Below are positions 8,373 through 19,489 of a stretch of DNA of 64,000 nucleotides, in pieces. The notes beneath the pieces were generated by a model. The model had not been told where the DNA came from. It saw only the letters and a program-made list of their open reading frames with translations, and did no database searches. How positions within the stretch are numbered: the stretch's first letter is position 1; every line of letters starts with the position of its first letter. The stretch lies in contig NZ_QWJJ01000007.1 in assembly GCF_003575965.1 (NCBI RefSeq), positions 1 to 64,000 on the forward strand, in the 5' to 3' direction. This stretch comes from Pseudooceanicola sediminis. GTDB lineage: Bacteria; Pseudomonadota; Alphaproteobacteria; Rhodobacterales; Rhodobacteraceae. Made by a program: the position numbers and the translations under genes.

Positions 8373-9777
8373 TGTGCGAGAACAGCGCCGGTTTCCCGTT
8401 CGTTTCCGCGTGCAGCGACACCGCCGCCTGCCAGCGTTCGGCATAGGCGACAAGTGCGGCATGTTCGGTTGGGCGGGGGTGGACACGGGTGGCCGGCGGG
8501 CTGGCGACAGCGCCTGCCAGCAGCGCCGCCCCCGCAGCGGTGCCGGTGGCGGAGGAGACGACCTCGACCCCGCCGGGGCGCAGCGCGGCCAGCATGGCAA
8601 GGTAGTCGGGGTTGCGCGCGAACGGCCCCTCGACGATCACCGGGCCGCGCGCGCCGACAAGTCCAAGGCATGTGTCGGTCATCAGCGCCAGATACCACGA
8701 CAGCGCCAGCCCCCGGACCGCGCCCCATGGTTCCTGCGCCCCCAGCCAGCGCATCGGCAGGCCGGGATAGGGGCCGCAGGACGCCTCGACCGAGGGCAGC
8801 AGCAGGGGGCCGGACAGGGCCGCGTTGCGATCCTGTGTCGTGGCGGGCGGCGCCTCGTCTGTGCGGATCAGTTCGTATTCGCGCCCACCCATGAAGCGGG
8901 CCGAGGGCACCGGCTGACCAAGGGCGTTGACGTTGACCAGCGTATCGCGGCCCGGATAGAGGGTCACGGCGTCGCCCCCCACCGCCATGACGACCACCCA
9001 TGTCCCGGTCGAGACGACGGAAAACGCCCCCCGCCGCGCCGCGACATGGGGATAGAGCGAGGCGTTGGAATCGTGGATGCCGCAGGTCACCGGGGTCTGT
9101 TCCCGCAGGCCGGTCAGCGCGGCGACATCCGCGGAGACTGTCCCCAGGGTATCGCCCGAATGCAGCGCGGGCGCGATCTTGTCGCGGATGCCGAGGCGGT
9201 CGACAAGCGGAGAGAACGCGCCCGCCGCAGGAATCCAGAGGTCGGTGTGACAGCCCAGCGAGGTCACGTCGGTGGCAAAGGCCCCCGTCAGGCGGGCGCC
9301 CCAGTATTGCGGGTAGGTGACGATATGGGCCGTGCGCGCCAGCAGCCCGGGATCGCGCGAGAACAACCAGTGCAGCTGCGCGCCGACGTTCAGCCCGGCC
9401 GCCAGGCGGGGCGAGCCGGTTTGCGCGAAGCCGGGCCGGAGCGCATCGTAGGCGGCGGCCTGCTCCTCAGGGCCGGGGTGTTCATAATCCAGCATCGGCG
9501 TCGCAAGCCCGCCGTTTTCGTCCAGCAGCACGATCGAGGCCCCGTGGGTGGTGACCGAGATCGCATCGATGCCGTGGGCGGCGTGAAAGCGTGTGAGGTG
9601 ATCGAGGAAGAACGCCCAGTGCCCGTCGAGATCGAAATGCGGATAGGGCGGGCCTGGCAGCACGGTATTGGGGCGGGTGACGACGGCGATTTCGGACAGC
9701 GTCTCGGCGTCGACCAGTGCCAGCTTGGCATTGGTCTTGCCCACGTCGATCACGGCGATATGGAGGGGAGAGGTCAT
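8368..9777 (-). CDS. rhaK: L-rhamnulose kinase-type FGGY carbohydrate kinase
   Basis: A 469-residue FGGY kinase. The ATP-phosphate motif DVGKTNAKLALVD is at residues 11-23 and the hinge motif GPFARNPDYLAML near 385. Within the rha operon it phosphorylates L-rhamnulose at C1 before cleavage by RhaD. It is the last gene of rhaRSTPQUK, 13 bases after rhaU. This is the gene order of Rhizobium leguminosarum, where RhaK is also needed for rhamnose uptake by the ABC transporter; whether that holds here is inference. It is distinct from enteric RhaB-type kinases. Confidence 0.88.
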   Translation of the reverse strand: MTSPLHIAVIDVGKTNAKLALVDAETLSEIAVVTRPNTVLPGPPYPHFDLDGHWAFFLDHLTRFHAAHGIDAISVTTHGASIVLLDENGGLATPMLDYEHPGPEEQAAAYDALRPGFAQTGSPRLAAGLNVGAQLHWLFSRDPGLLARTAHIVTYPQYWGARLTGAFATDVTSLGCHTDLWIPAAGAFSPLVDRLGIRDKIAPALHSGDTLGTVSADVAALTGLREQTPVTCGIHDSNASLYPHVAARRGAFSVVSTGTWVVVMAVGGDAVTLYPGRDTLVNVNALGQPVPSARFMGGREYELIRTDEAPPATTQDRNAALSGPLLLPSVEASCGPYPGLPMRWLGAQEPWGAVRGLALSWYLALMTDTCLGLVGARGPVIVEGPFARNPDYLAMLAALRPGGVEVVSSATGTAAGAALLAGAVASPPATRVHPRPTEHAALVAYAERWQAAVSLHAETNGKPALFSHT

Positions 9778-9790
9778 GCGGGGCCGTCGC

Positions 9791-10105
9791 TCAGGCCATG
9801 TGAAAGAGCATGGGCAGATCGGTGGCGACCGGCGAATTGTCTGCGTTTGTCGCCATGATATCGGCCATGTAGACCCACCATTTCCGCATTACGGGGTGAT
9901 CGGGCAGCGCGTCCATGCCGTGATCGTCGCGTCGCCACAGGACCGCGAACAGCGTATCCGTCTCGGCGTCGAAGTGGATCGAATAGTCCGAGACGCCCGC
10001 CTCCTTCAGCAGCGCAGACAGCTCGGGCCAGATGGCATCGTGGCGGCGTTGGTATTCGGCGCGGCATCCGGGGTTCAGGCGCATCTTGAAGGCGTGTTTC
10101 TGCAT
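9791..10105 (-). CDS. rhaU: L-rhamnose mutarotase
   Basis: A 104-residue protein of the RhaM/RhaU mutarotase family that interconverts alpha- and beta-L-rhamnopyranose. The family features are visible: [18 protein letters not shown] near the N-terminus with the catalytic His, the SIHFD stretch, and [12 protein letters not shown] near the C-terminus. The length is the family norm. ATG at 10105 shares one base with the rhaQ stop (TGATG) and has AAGGA eight bases upstream. A GTG three bases earlier is less likely. Confidence 0.92.
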   Translation of the reverse strand: MQKHAFKMRLNPGCRAEYQRRHDAIWPELSALLKEAGVSDYSIHFDAETDTLFAVLWRRDDHGMDALPDHPVMRKWWVYMADIMATNADNSPVATDLPMLFHMA

Positions 10106-11136
10106 CACCGCCGTCCTTTCGCGATCAGGCGTGGCAGGGCGATGACGCCGATCAGCAGCGCGCCGGTGAAGATCGAGATGACGATGCCCGGCACGTTCAG
10201 CAACCCGAGGCCGAAGGTCAGCAGCCCCAGCACGAAGGCGGCGATGACAATGCCGGGGATGGAGCCCGACCCGCCCAGGATGCTGACCCCGCCGAGCACG
10301 ACCATCGTGACGACCTCAAGCTCCATCCCCAGCCCGATCGAGGGGCGGGTCGAGCCGAGGCGCGAGGTCAGGCAGATCGCGGCGACGCCGCTCATCAGCC
10401 CGGTCAGCAGGAACAGGATCATCTTGACCCGGGGCACGCGGATACCGGAGAACAGCGCGGCGGTGGCGTTGTTGCCGACGGAAAACACCGCCCGCCCAAA
10501 GTTGGTCTTGTGCAGCAGCACCGTAAAGATCACGGCGAGGACGGCGAACAGGACGAATTCGAACGACACCACCCAAAAGACGTAGCCCTGGCCAAAGAAG
10601 GCAAAGCCATCGGGGTAGCCACGATAGGCGCCATCGCCCAGCACGATATAGGAAAGGCCGCGAAACAGGCTCATCGTGCCGATGGTGACGACGATGGAGG
10701 GCAGCCCGAGGCGGGTCACCAGCACACCGTTGAACGCGCCGCACAGCAGCCCGGTGCCAAGGCCGATACCGACCAGCACAGGCGTACCAAAGCCCGCCGT
10801 CGCCGCCGCCCCCATGGCGGTGGAGGCCAGCGCGATGATCGCCGCGACCGAGAGGTCAATTTCGCCCGAGATGATCAGCAGGGCCATGGCGAAGGCGATC
10901 ATCGCCTTTTCGGTAAAGTTGAAGGTGGCGTCAGACAGGCTCCACGGGGACAGGAAATAGGGCGAGGCAAAGCAGTTGGCGACGAAGATGGCGATGCCGA
11001 CCAGCAGCAACAGCGCCTCCCACGACTTCAGCACGCGCTGGCCGCGTGTGGTCAGCCGGTCGGGGATCTGGCGGGGGTCGCGCCGCTGGGTGGCGGGGGT
11101 CGCGCCTTGGGTCCGGGCGGTGTCAGACAGGCTCAT
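10105..11136 (-). CDS. rhaQ: Rhamnose ABC transporter permease RhaQ
   Basis: A 343-residue inner-membrane permease of the ribose/rhamnose (CUT2) class with about ten hydrophobic segments after a polar 45-residue N-terminus. Conserved CUT2 stretches include [15 protein letters not shown] and [14 protein letters not shown]. It pairs with RhaP and RhaT to import L-rhamnose. ATG at 11136 is chosen because CGGAG lies seven bases upstream; the ATG at 11142 would abut that site. It overlaps the end of rhaP by 14 bases. Confidence 0.88.
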   Translation of the reverse strand: MSLSDTARTQGATPATQRRDPRQIPDRLTTRGQRVLKSWEALLLLVGIAIFVANCFASPYFLSPWSLSDATFNFTEKAMIAFAMALLIISGEIDLSVAAIIALASTAMGAAATAGFGTPVLVGIGLGTGLLCGAFNGVLVTRLGLPSIVVTIGTMSLFRGLSYIVLGDGAYRGYPDGFAFFGQGYVFWVVSFEFVLFAVLAVIFTVLLHKTNFGRAVFSVGNNATAALFSGIRVPRVKMILFLLTGLMSGVAAICLTSRLGSTRPSIGLGMELEVVTMVVLGGVSILGGSGSIPGIVIAAFVLGLLTFGLGLLNVPGIVISIFTGALLIGVIALPRLIAKGRR

Positions 11137-12108
11137 GTGCATGCTCCGCTTTGCGCAGGATGATCCGGCCCTTGGCGCGGCCCGAACGGGCGTTCAGCGC
11201 CACAGCGATGATGATCGCCGAGCCGGAGATGGCAAGCTGCCAGAAGGGCGAGATATCGACGACCGGCAGGGCGTTCTTGATCACGCCGAGGAACAGCGCC
11301 CCCAGCACGATGCCGACGACAGACCCGGCGCCGCCGCTGATCGCCGCCCCGCCGATGACGCAGGCCGCCACGACATCAAGCTCAAACCCGCCGGCGATAT
11401 CGACATAGGCCACGGCATAGCGCGCCACCCACAGGTAGCCCGCGAGACCTGCCAGCGTGCCCGAGATGACGAAGGCCAGGAACTGGGTGCGGCCCACGTC
11501 GATGCCGGTATAGACCGCCGCGTGGGGGTTGCCGCCGACCGCAAAGAACGACCGGCCCAGCGACGTGCGCGTCACCATCAGGTAGACCAGCGCAATGACC
11601 AGCACGGCACACCACGACAGCATTGGAATACCCAGCATCTCATAGCGCGGGAAGGCGGTGAAACGCGCGCTCATCTCATGCGCGTTGACCCATTGGCCGT
11701 CGGAGATCAGGAAGATGATGCCGCGAAAGATCACCATCGTGCCGAGGGTGACGACGATCGGGGGGATGTCGAGTTTCCACACGAAAAACCCGTTCACCGC
11801 GCCGAGTGTCGCCCCAAGGGCCAGCGCAAGGGCCAGCGTGACGACGATGGGCAGGTCCGGCGCGACGGTGTTCAGCAGCGCGCAGACCATGCCCGTCAGG
11901 GCGAGGTTGGCCGCCACCGACAGGTCGATGCAGCGCGTCAGGATGACGATGAACTGGCCAAGCGCCAAGATGATCAGCGCCGAGGTGTCGTTGAACACCG
12001 CGGCAAGATTGGATGGCGCGACGAAGCCGGGAAACCGGGTCGCGACCAGCGCCAGCAGCACCAGCAGCGCGAAGGCCAGCAGCACCTCTCGGGTCAGACG
12101 AAGGGGGA

Positions 12109-12112
<4 letters not shown>
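11123..12112 (-). CDS. rhaP: Rhamnose ABC transporter permease RhaP
   Basis: A 329-residue CUT2 permease with the family features LTRCIDLSVAANLALTGM, VVTLGTMVIFRGI and GGAAISGGAGSVVG, and eight to ten membrane spans. It is the second membrane subunit of the rhamnose importer. Its ATG overlaps the rhaT stop by four bases (ATGA), and its end overlaps rhaQ, so rhaT-P-Q are translationally coupled. The paralogy with RhaQ is clear from the shared motifs. Confidence 0.88.
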
Positions 12113-13653
<1,541 letters not shown>

Positions 13654-13680
13654 GGCGGATTTCCTGACGAGAGAGGGGTG

Positions 13681-13739
13681 GACCGGGCGCGACGCCCCCG
13701 GTCCGGTGGTGCCGCAGGGCGCTTTGGGTCGCCCTGCGG
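13681..13739 (-). promoter_or_regulatory. Two stem-loops between rhaS and rhaT
   Basis: CCGCAGGGCG at 13712-13721 pairs perfectly with CGCCCTGCGG at 13730-13739 around an eight-base loop. A second stem pairs GACCGGG at 13681-13687 with CCCGGTC at 13697-13703. There is no T run, so partial termination or protection of the upstream rhaS mRNA from 3' decay is likely. That would give more binding protein than ATPase. Confidence 0.65.
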
Positions 13740-13748
13740 AAAGCCCCC

Positions 13749-14738
13749 TCAGAAAATGCTCTTGAACTCTTCGATGTTGGACTTGTCGTAGACGAAGGGG
13801 TCCGCCATCGCGCCTTCGAGGTTGTCATCCAGCGTCAGCGCGCCCATGCGGCCCATCGGAATTTCCGCGCCCGCTGTCGCCTCGGCGTCGCCCTTGGCGA
13901 GGTGATAGGCGATCATCGCGGCGGAATAGCCGAGGTCGATGGGGTTCCAGATGGCGAAGCTTTCCGACGCCCCGCTTTCGACCGCACCGGCCATTTCGGA
14001 CGGCAGACCAAGGCCGGTCACATTGACCTGACCGATCTTGCCGGCATCCGCCACGGCCTGCGCGGCGGCCACGATACCGACCGAGGTCGGCGCGATGATC
14101 GCCTTGAGGTCGGGATAGGTTTGCAGCAGGCCCGTCGCCTCGCGGTAGGATTTATCCGCCAGATCGTCGCCATAGACCGTGGTGACCAGATTGATCCCGG
14201 GATAGTCCGGCATGACCTTTTTCATTTCGTCGATCCAGATGTTCTGGTTGGTCGAGGTGGTGGTTGCAGACAGCACGGCCACATCACCGCCATCGGGCAT
14301 GTTGTCCGCCGCCAGCTTGATGATCATGTTGCCGATCAACGGGTTGGACGACGGGTTGAGGTGGACCGACCGGCCTTCGGGCGCCACGCCCGAGTCCCAG
14401 GAAATCACGGTGATGCCGCGCTGCATGGCCTTTTTCAGGGTCGGCACCAGCGCGTCGGTGTCATTGGCCGACACGGCAATGGCGTCGACGTTCTGCGCGA
14501 TCAGGGCGTTGATCACCTCGATCTGGCCCTCGGCGGTGGTTTCGGTCGGGCCGGTGTAGATGATCTTGACATCACCGAGTTCACTGGCGGCTTCCTCGGC
14601 GCCTTTTGCGGCGGCCTCGAAAAAGCCGATGCCGAGTGCCTTGACGACCAGCGCGATGCGCATTTCGTCCGCGGCGGCGGCAGATGCCGTAAGGCCGATC
14701 GCGGTGGCCGCTGTGATCAGCAGTTTGGACAGTTTCAT
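13749..14738 (-). CDS. rhaS: Rhamnose ABC transporter substrate-binding protein RhaS
   Basis: A 329-residue periplasmic binding protein with a Sec signal peptide (MKLSKLLITAATAIG, cleavage after SAAAADE near residue 25). The CUT2 sugar-binding fold is shown by GQIEVINALIAQNVDAIAVS and VTGLGLPSEMAG. It captures L-rhamnose for RhaTPQ. ATG at 14738 is chosen because GGGAGGAG lies just upstream and the signal peptide begins there. It follows rhaR by 61 bases and is followed by two stem-loops. Confidence 0.9.
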   Translation of the reverse strand: MKLSKLLITAATAIGLTASAAAADEMRIALVVKALGIGFFEAAAKGAEEAASELGDVKIIYTGPTETTAEGQIEVINALIAQNVDAIAVSANDTDALVPTLKKAMQRGITVISWDSGVAPEGRSVHLNPSSNPLIGNMIIKLAADNMPDGGDVAVLSATTTSTNQNIWIDEMKKVMPDYPGINLVTTVYGDDLADKSYREATGLLQTYPDLKAIIAPTSVGIVAAAQAVADAGKIGQVNVTGLGLPSEMAGAVESGASESFAIWNPIDLGYSAAMIAYHLAKGDAEATAGAEIPMGRMGALTLDDNLEGAMADPFVYDKSNIEEFKSIF

Positions 14739-14799
14739 GATTGTCTCCTCCCTAAAGAACAATTCCCGAAATTTTGCGCCTCATCGCAGACGTTTGCGC

Positions 14800-15603
14800 C
14801 TACCCTCCCGAGGCCTCCTGTATCGTGGTGCTCGGGGTCGCCACGATCAGTTGTACACCTGCCGCCTCAAGCATCGAGGCGGCGCGGTCCGAGATGCCGT
14901 CATCGGTGATCAGTCGCTGGATACGATCCAGCGGGCAAAGCACCAGAGACGAGCGATTTTCGAATTTCGTGCTGTCGGCCAGAACGATCAGTTCGTCCGC
15001 CTGCCCGATCAGCTTGTGTTCCGCCTGGATCAGCAGCGGGTCGGCCTCCATCAACCCCAGCGGGCCGATGCCCTGCGCCCCCATGAACATGCGGCGGGCG
15101 TAGAAATTGCGCGTCACGTCATTTTCAAAGGGTGACAGGATGATGTTCTGTTCGCGATACACCACGCCGCCCGACAACAGGATGGTATTGCGCGAATTCT
15201 TCAGCAGGTGTTCCGCGATGGGAAACGAGTTGGTGAAGATCTGCAACCGGCGCGAGGCCAAGGGATGCACCATCTGAAAGGTCGTCGTGCCGCCGTTGAT
15301 GATGATCGGCTCTCCATCCTCGCACAGCTCGACCGCCGCGCGCGCGATTGCGCGTTTCTGCGCGATCCTGACGGTTTCGTTCAGCGTGAAGGGCCGACCG
15401 GCGAGACCGGGAAACTGGGTCGGGTGCAGGGCCTCTGCCCCGCCACGCACGCGCCGCAGCTTCTTGGACACATGCAGCGCCGCGATGTCGCGCCGGATCG
15501 TCGCCTCTGACGCACCCGTCAGCGCGCAAAGCTCTGGCACCGTCACGACCGGGCGGTCCTGAACGGCGGAGAGTATGATCCTGTGGCGTTCTTTCTCGTG
15601 CAT
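14800..15603 (-). CDS. rhaR: DeoR-family regulator of rhamnose genes
   Basis: A 267-residue DeoR regulator. The N-terminal helix-turn-helix is VPELCALTGASEATIRRDIA at about 20-39. The C-terminal sugar-phosphate isomerase-like effector domain follows, with IINGGTTTFQMV and LIVLADSTKFENRS. In the orthologous R. leguminosarum locus this protein represses the rha operons and is relieved by a pathway metabolite. ATG at 15603 has GAGGA upstream. An ATG at 15654 is rejected because it lies inside the operator. First gene of rhaRSTPQUK, divergent from rhaD, so autoregulation is likely. Confidence 0.88.
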   Translation of the reverse strand: MHEKERHRIILSAVQDRPVVTVPELCALTGASEATIRRDIAALHVSKKLRRVRGGAEALHPTQFPGLAGRPFTLNETVRIAQKRAIARAAVELCEDGEPIIINGGTTTFQMVHPLASRRLQIFTNSFPIAEHLLKNSRNTILLSGGVVYREQNIILSPFENDVTRNFYARRMFMGAQGIGPLGLMEADPLLIQAEHKLIGQADELIVLADSTKFENRSSLVLCPLDRIQRLITDDGISDRAASMLEAAGVQLIVATPSTTIQEASGG

Positions 15604-15640
15604 CTTTGTCCTCGCTCTGTCGTCAGCCTGTCGTAGAAGC

Positions 15641-15667
15641 TCAATCATTGTCAATCATAAATGATCG
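15641..15667. promoter_or_regulatory. DeoR (RhaR) operator, rhaR side
   Basis: The octamer TCAATCAT occurs at 15641-15648 and 15651-15658, exactly ten bases (one helical turn) apart, and is followed by AAATGATCG. Bases 15647-15666 are an inverted copy of 15704-15723 with one mismatch in twenty. Repeated short octamers are the usual form of DeoR-family operators. It lies about 40 bases upstream of the rhaR start. Confidence 0.75.
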
Positions 15668-15703
15668 TAACTTTTCATTCTGCATTGCAGCATGATTGCT
15701 GGT

Positions 15704-15723
15704 GATCGTTTATGATTGACAAT
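15704..15723. promoter_or_regulatory. DeoR (RhaR) operator, rhaD side
   Basis: The reverse complement of this 20-base stretch matches 15647-15666 at 19 of 20 positions. It contains ATGATTGA at 15712-15719, and a further partial copy ATGATTG lies at 15692-15698. It sits about 70 bases upstream of the rhaD ATG. The two arms facing each other across about 37 bases suggest cooperative binding controlling both divergent operons. Confidence 0.75.
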
Positions 15724-15790
15724 GCGACGCACCCCTGACAGCTTTCGCCTGAAAACATCGTTCTCGCAGGAACGCCCCGGAGGAACCAGC

Positions 15791-17896
15791 ATGACCATCA
15801 TGACACCCGCGACCACGCGCCTTTTGTCCAAGTGGGACGAGGACACGGCAAGCCAGATGAGCGAATCGGAAAAGCTGCTGTACAGGTCCAATCTGCTGGG
15901 GTCGGACAAGCGGATCACCAACTACGGCGGCGGCAATACCAGCGCGAAGGTGATGGAAAAGGACCCCCTGACTGGAGAGGCGGTCGAGGTGCTGTGGGTC
16001 AAGGGATCGGGCGGCGATGTCGGGTCGATCAAGATGGACGGGTTCGCGACACTCTACATGGACAAGCTGAATGCGCTGAAGGGGCTGTATCGCGGCGTTG
16101 CCTTCGAAGACGAAATGGTCGGCTATCTGCCGCATTGCACCTGGGCGCTGAACCCGCGTGCGGCCAGCATCGACACGCCCCTGCATGCCTATGTGCCAAA
16201 GAAGCACGTCGACCACATGCACCCCGACGCGATCATCGCAATCGCCGCATCGAAGAATTCGCGTGAGCTGACGCAGCAGATCTTTGGCGACAGCATCGGG
16301 TGGCTGCCATGGAAGAAACCGGGGTATGAGCTGGGGCTGTGGCTGGAGAAATTCTGCCTTGAGAACCCCGACGCCAAGGGGGTCGTGCTGGAGAGCCACG
16401 GGTTGTTCACCTGGGATGACGACGCCAAGGCCTGCTATGAACTGACGCTGGAGATCATCAACACCGCCATCGCTTATTTCGAGAAAGAGACCAGCGGCAA
16501 GCCCGCCTTTGGCGGCGCGATCCATGACAGTCTGGCGGCGGTGGAGCGTCGTGCAGTTGCCGCGCGGCTGATGCCGGCGATCCGTGGCATGGTGTCCGGC
16601 GCACAGCACATGGTTGGCAATTTCGAGGATAGCGATGCGGTGCTGGAGTTCGTGAATTCCAAGGACATGCAGGCACTTGCGGCGCTTGGCACTTCTTGCC
16701 CCGATCACTTTCTGCGCACCAAGATCCGGCCATTGGTCGTGGCCTTCGACCCAGCCAAGGGCAATGTCGACGAGGTTCTGTCGGGCTTGCCCGATCAGGT
16801 CGCGGCCTACCGAGAAGACTATGCGGCCTATTACGCGCGCTGCAAGCATGACGACAGCCCGGCCATGCGTGACCCCAACGCCGTGGTCTACCTGGTGCCC
16901 GGCGTCGGCATGATCACCTTTGCCAAGGACAAGGCGACCGCGCGCATCTCGGGCGAGTTTTATGTCAATGCGATCAACGTGATGCGCGGATCGTCGGCGG
17001 TGTCGGAATACTGCGGCCTGCCCGAGCAGGAGGCCTTTGACATCGAATACTGGCTGCTGGAGGAGGCGAAGCTGCAACGGATGCCCGCCCCGAAAAGCCT
17101 GGCGGGCCGGGTGGCGCTGGTCACCGGCGGCGCGGGGGGCATCGGGGCGGCCACGGCCGAGCGGTACCTGTCGGAGGGCGCCTGCGTGATGCTGGCCGAT
17201 ATCGACAAGGGCGCGCTGGCCTCGGTGAAGGACAGGCTGGCGGGTCGATACTCAAAGGACGTCGTGCGCACGGTGGCGATGAACGTCACGGACGAGGCCG
17301 CCGTCGCGGCGGCTTACAGCGAGATCGCGGTCGAATTCGGCGGCGTCGACATCCTGGTGTCGAACGCGGGAATCGCCTCTTCCGCGCCCATCGAGGAGAC
17401 CTCGCTTGAGCTGTGGAACAAGAACATGTCGATCCTGTCGACCGGGTATTTCCTTGTGTCGCGTGAGGCGTTCAAACTGATGCGCGCGCAGGCGATCGGC
17501 GGCGCAGTCGTGTTCGTGGCGTCGAAGAACGGCCTTGCCGCCAGCCCCAATGCGGCGGCCTATTGCACTGCAAAGGCAAGCGAAATTCACCTTGCCCGCT
17601 GTCTGGCGCTGGAGGGGGCCGAGGCCGGTATTCGTGTCAACGTGGTCAACCCGGACGCGGTTCTGCGCGGCTCGAAGATCTGGGAGGGCGAATGGCTGGA
17701 CCAGCGCGCCAGCACCTACAAGACCGACAAGGACGGGCTGGAAGAGATGTATCGCAACCGCTCGATGCTGAAACGCTCGGTCCTGCCGGAGGATATTGCG
17801 GAGGCCGCGTATTTCCTCGCTTCGGACAAGTCGGCGAAATCGACGGGCAACATCATCAACGTCGATGCGGGCAACAAGGAAGCCTTCACGCGCTGA
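15791..17896 (+). CDS. rhaD: Bifunctional rhamnulose-1-phosphate aldolase / lactaldehyde dehydrogenase
   Basis: A 701-residue fusion. The N-terminal class II aldolase domain (about 1-400) has the zinc-ligand stretch KKHVDHMHPDAI and cleaves L-rhamnulose 1-phosphate to dihydroxyacetone phosphate and L-lactaldehyde. The C-terminal short-chain dehydrogenase (about 430-701) has the NAD motif VTGGAGGIG and the catalytic YCTAK, and would oxidise lactaldehyde to lactate. This is the known YuxG/RhaD-type fusion of rhizobia and bacilli. ATG at 15791 has GGAGG upstream; an ATG at 15716 lies in the operator. Transcribed with rhaI, divergent from rhaR. Confidence 0.9.
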   Translation: MTIMTPATTRLLSKWDEDTASQMSESEKLLYRSNLLGSDKRITNYGGGNTSAKVMEKDPLTGEAVEVLWVKGSGGDVGSIKMDGFATLYMDKLNALKGLYRGVAFEDEMVGYLPHCTWALNPRAASIDTPLHAYVPKKHVDHMHPDAIIAIAASKNSRELTQQIFGDSIGWLPWKKPGYELGLWLEKFCLENPDAKGVVLESHGLFTWDDDAKACYELTLEIINTAIAYFEKETSGKPAFGGAIHDSLAAVERRAVAARLMPAIRGMVSGAQHMVGNFEDSDAVLEFVNSKDMQALAALGTSCPDHFLRTKIRPLVVAFDPAKGNVDEVLSGLPDQVAAYREDYAAYYARCKHDDSPAMRDPNAVVYLVPGVGMITFAKDKATARISGEFYVNAINVMRGSSAVSEYCGLPEQEAFDIEYWLLEEAKLQRMPAPKSLAGRVALVTGGAGGIGAATAERYLSEGACVMLADIDKGALASVKDRLAGRYSKDVVRTVAMNVTDEAAVAAAYSEIAVEFGGVDILVSNAGIASSAPIEETSLELWNKNMSILSTGYFLVSREAFKLMRAQAIGGAVVFVASKNGLAASPNAAAYCTAKASEIHLARCLALEGAEAGIRVNVVNPDAVLRGSKIWEGEWLDQRASTYKTDKDGLEEMYRNRSMLKRSVLPEDIAEAAYFLASDKSAKSTGNIINVDAGNKEAFTR

Positions 17897-17984
17897 GGTG
17901 GCCGCCGCCGGGGCAGAGGCCGGGGCGGGGTGATCCCCACCTTGTGGCGCTTTGTCCTTTGAGGGAATTGGGGAGGAATTATCC

Positions 17985-19259
17985 ATGATCGACAAGGGTT
18001 TGGTCGCGGCCGAGAACACAAGCCGCGAAGCCGCGTTGCGGGCCGACTATGACGCACTGGGTGCGCATCTGGACCGGCGCGGCATTGACATCGGGGCGCT
18101 GAAGGAGCGTGCCAAGGGGTTCGGCGTGGCCGTGCCATCCTGGGGGACGGGCACAGGGGGAACGCGGTTCGCGCGGTTCCCGGGCGAAGGCGAACCCCGC
18201 GATATCTTTGACAAACTTGACGATTGCGGCGTGATCCATGCCCTGACGCAGGCGACGCCGCGGGTATCGCTGCACATTCCCTGGGACAAGGCCGAGCCTG
18301 CCGACATGCTGGCCAAGGCCGAGGCCGTCGGTGTCGGCTTTGACGCGATGAATTCCAATACATTTCAAGACCATGCGGATCATCCGCTGAGCTATAAATA
18401 CGGGTCTCTGTCGCATATGGAGGCGGCGGTGCGGGCGCAGGCGATAGAGCATAACCTGGAAACCATCGAGATTGGCGCGAAGCTTGGGTCGAGCGCGCTG
18501 ACGGTGTGGATCGGGGATGGTACGAACTTTCCCGGGCAGTCGAACATGGGGCGACAATTCGAACGCTACCTTTCCTCCATGAAGGAAATTTACAAAGGTT
18601 TGCCAGAGGGTTGGCGCATCTTTTCCGAACACAAGATCTATGAGCCCGCGTTCTATTCGACCGTTGTTCAGGACTGGGGCACCAGCCTGATGACCGCGCA
18701 AGAGCTGGGCGAAAAGGCGAAATGCCTGGTCGATCTGGGGCATCACGCGCCGAACGTGAACATCGAGATGATCGTGTCGCGCCTGATCCATGCGGGCAAG
18801 TTGGGCGGGTTCCACTTCAACGACAGCAAGTATGGCGATGACGATCTGGACAGCGGCACCATTGATCCCTACCGCCTGTTCCTGGTCTGGAACGAGCTGG
18901 TGGATGCCGAAGGGACGCCGGGGCTGGACCTGGCGCATATGATCGACCAGAGCCACAATGTGACCGATCCCATTGAAAGCCTTATGATTTCTGCCTGCGA
19001 GATCCAGCGCGCCTATGTCCAGGCCAGCCTTGTCGACCGAGGCGCGCTGGCGGGGTTCCAGCAGGACAACGATGCGCTGATGGCCAGTGCGACACTGCGC
19101 GCGGCCTTCCGCACGGATGTCGAGCCGATCCTGGCCATGGCGCGGCTGGAGGCCGGTGGCGCAATCGACCCGGTGCAGACCTATCGCGCCAGTGGCTATC
19201 GCGCGGCGGTCGCCCAGGTGCGACCCAAATCGACCGGGGGCGGTGGCGGGATCGTTTGA
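17985..19259 (+). CDS. rhaI: L-rhamnose catabolism isomerase
   Basis: A 424-residue isomerase of the RhaI type (xylose-isomerase-like TIM barrel) converting L-rhamnose to L-rhamnulose with a divalent metal. The metal-site region is visible as CLVDLGHHAPNVNIEMIVSR and HFNDSKYGDDDLDSGTIDPY. ATG at 17985 has GGGGAGGA upstream; a frame open to 17952 is ignored. It follows rhaD by 88 bases that are GC-rich and contain no gene. It completes the pathway: mutarotase, isomerase, kinase, aldolase, lactaldehyde oxidation. Confidence 0.9.
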   Translation: MIDKGLVAAENTSREAALRADYDALGAHLDRRGIDIGALKERAKGFGVAVPSWGTGTGGTRFARFPGEGEPRDIFDKLDDCGVIHALTQATPRVSLHIPWDKAEPADMLAKAEAVGVGFDAMNSNTFQDHADHPLSYKYGSLSHMEAAVRAQAIEHNLETIEIGAKLGSSALTVWIGDGTNFPGQSNMGRQFERYLSSMKEIYKGLPEGWRIFSEHKIYEPAFYSTVVQDWGTSLMTAQELGEKAKCLVDLGHHAPNVNIEMIVSRLIHAGKLGGFHFNDSKYGDDDLDSGTIDPYRLFLVWNELVDAEGTPGLDLAHMIDQSHNVTDPIESLMISACEIQRAYVQASLVDRGALAGFQQDNDALMASATLRAAFRTDVEPILAMARLEAGGAIDPVQTYRASGYRAAVAQVRPKSTGGGGGIV

Positions 19260-19303
19260 CGCGCCTCGGAGTGATGATGTCGGTATTTCGCGGCGATTGC
19301 GGA

Positions 19304-19372
19304 CTAACCCTTTGATTTCGCGAAATTCGCACGTCGGTATTTGAACGGTATCGGAACGGTAACTGAACGGTG
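19304..19372. repeat. Dispersed intergenic repeat, copy 2, with 11-bp internal period
   Basis: The partner of 2471-2539, aligned without gaps. The 11-bp units are at 19335-19345, 19346-19356 and 19357-19367, followed by CGGTG. The copy sits 45 bases after the rhaI stop, between convergent genes. A related GTCGGTATTT occurs just upstream at about 19279, so similarity may extend to about 90 bases. Confidence 0.75.
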
Positions 19373-19489
19373 TTGCGCGCGCCCCCGGGCGCGCGGGTGG
19401 CCCGGGCCATTGGCGGGCGATTGGCGGGATTTGCGCGGCGTTCTTTCGGGACTTTCTTTCGGGGAGGGCCTGCGCTGTGGGCGCGTTCC

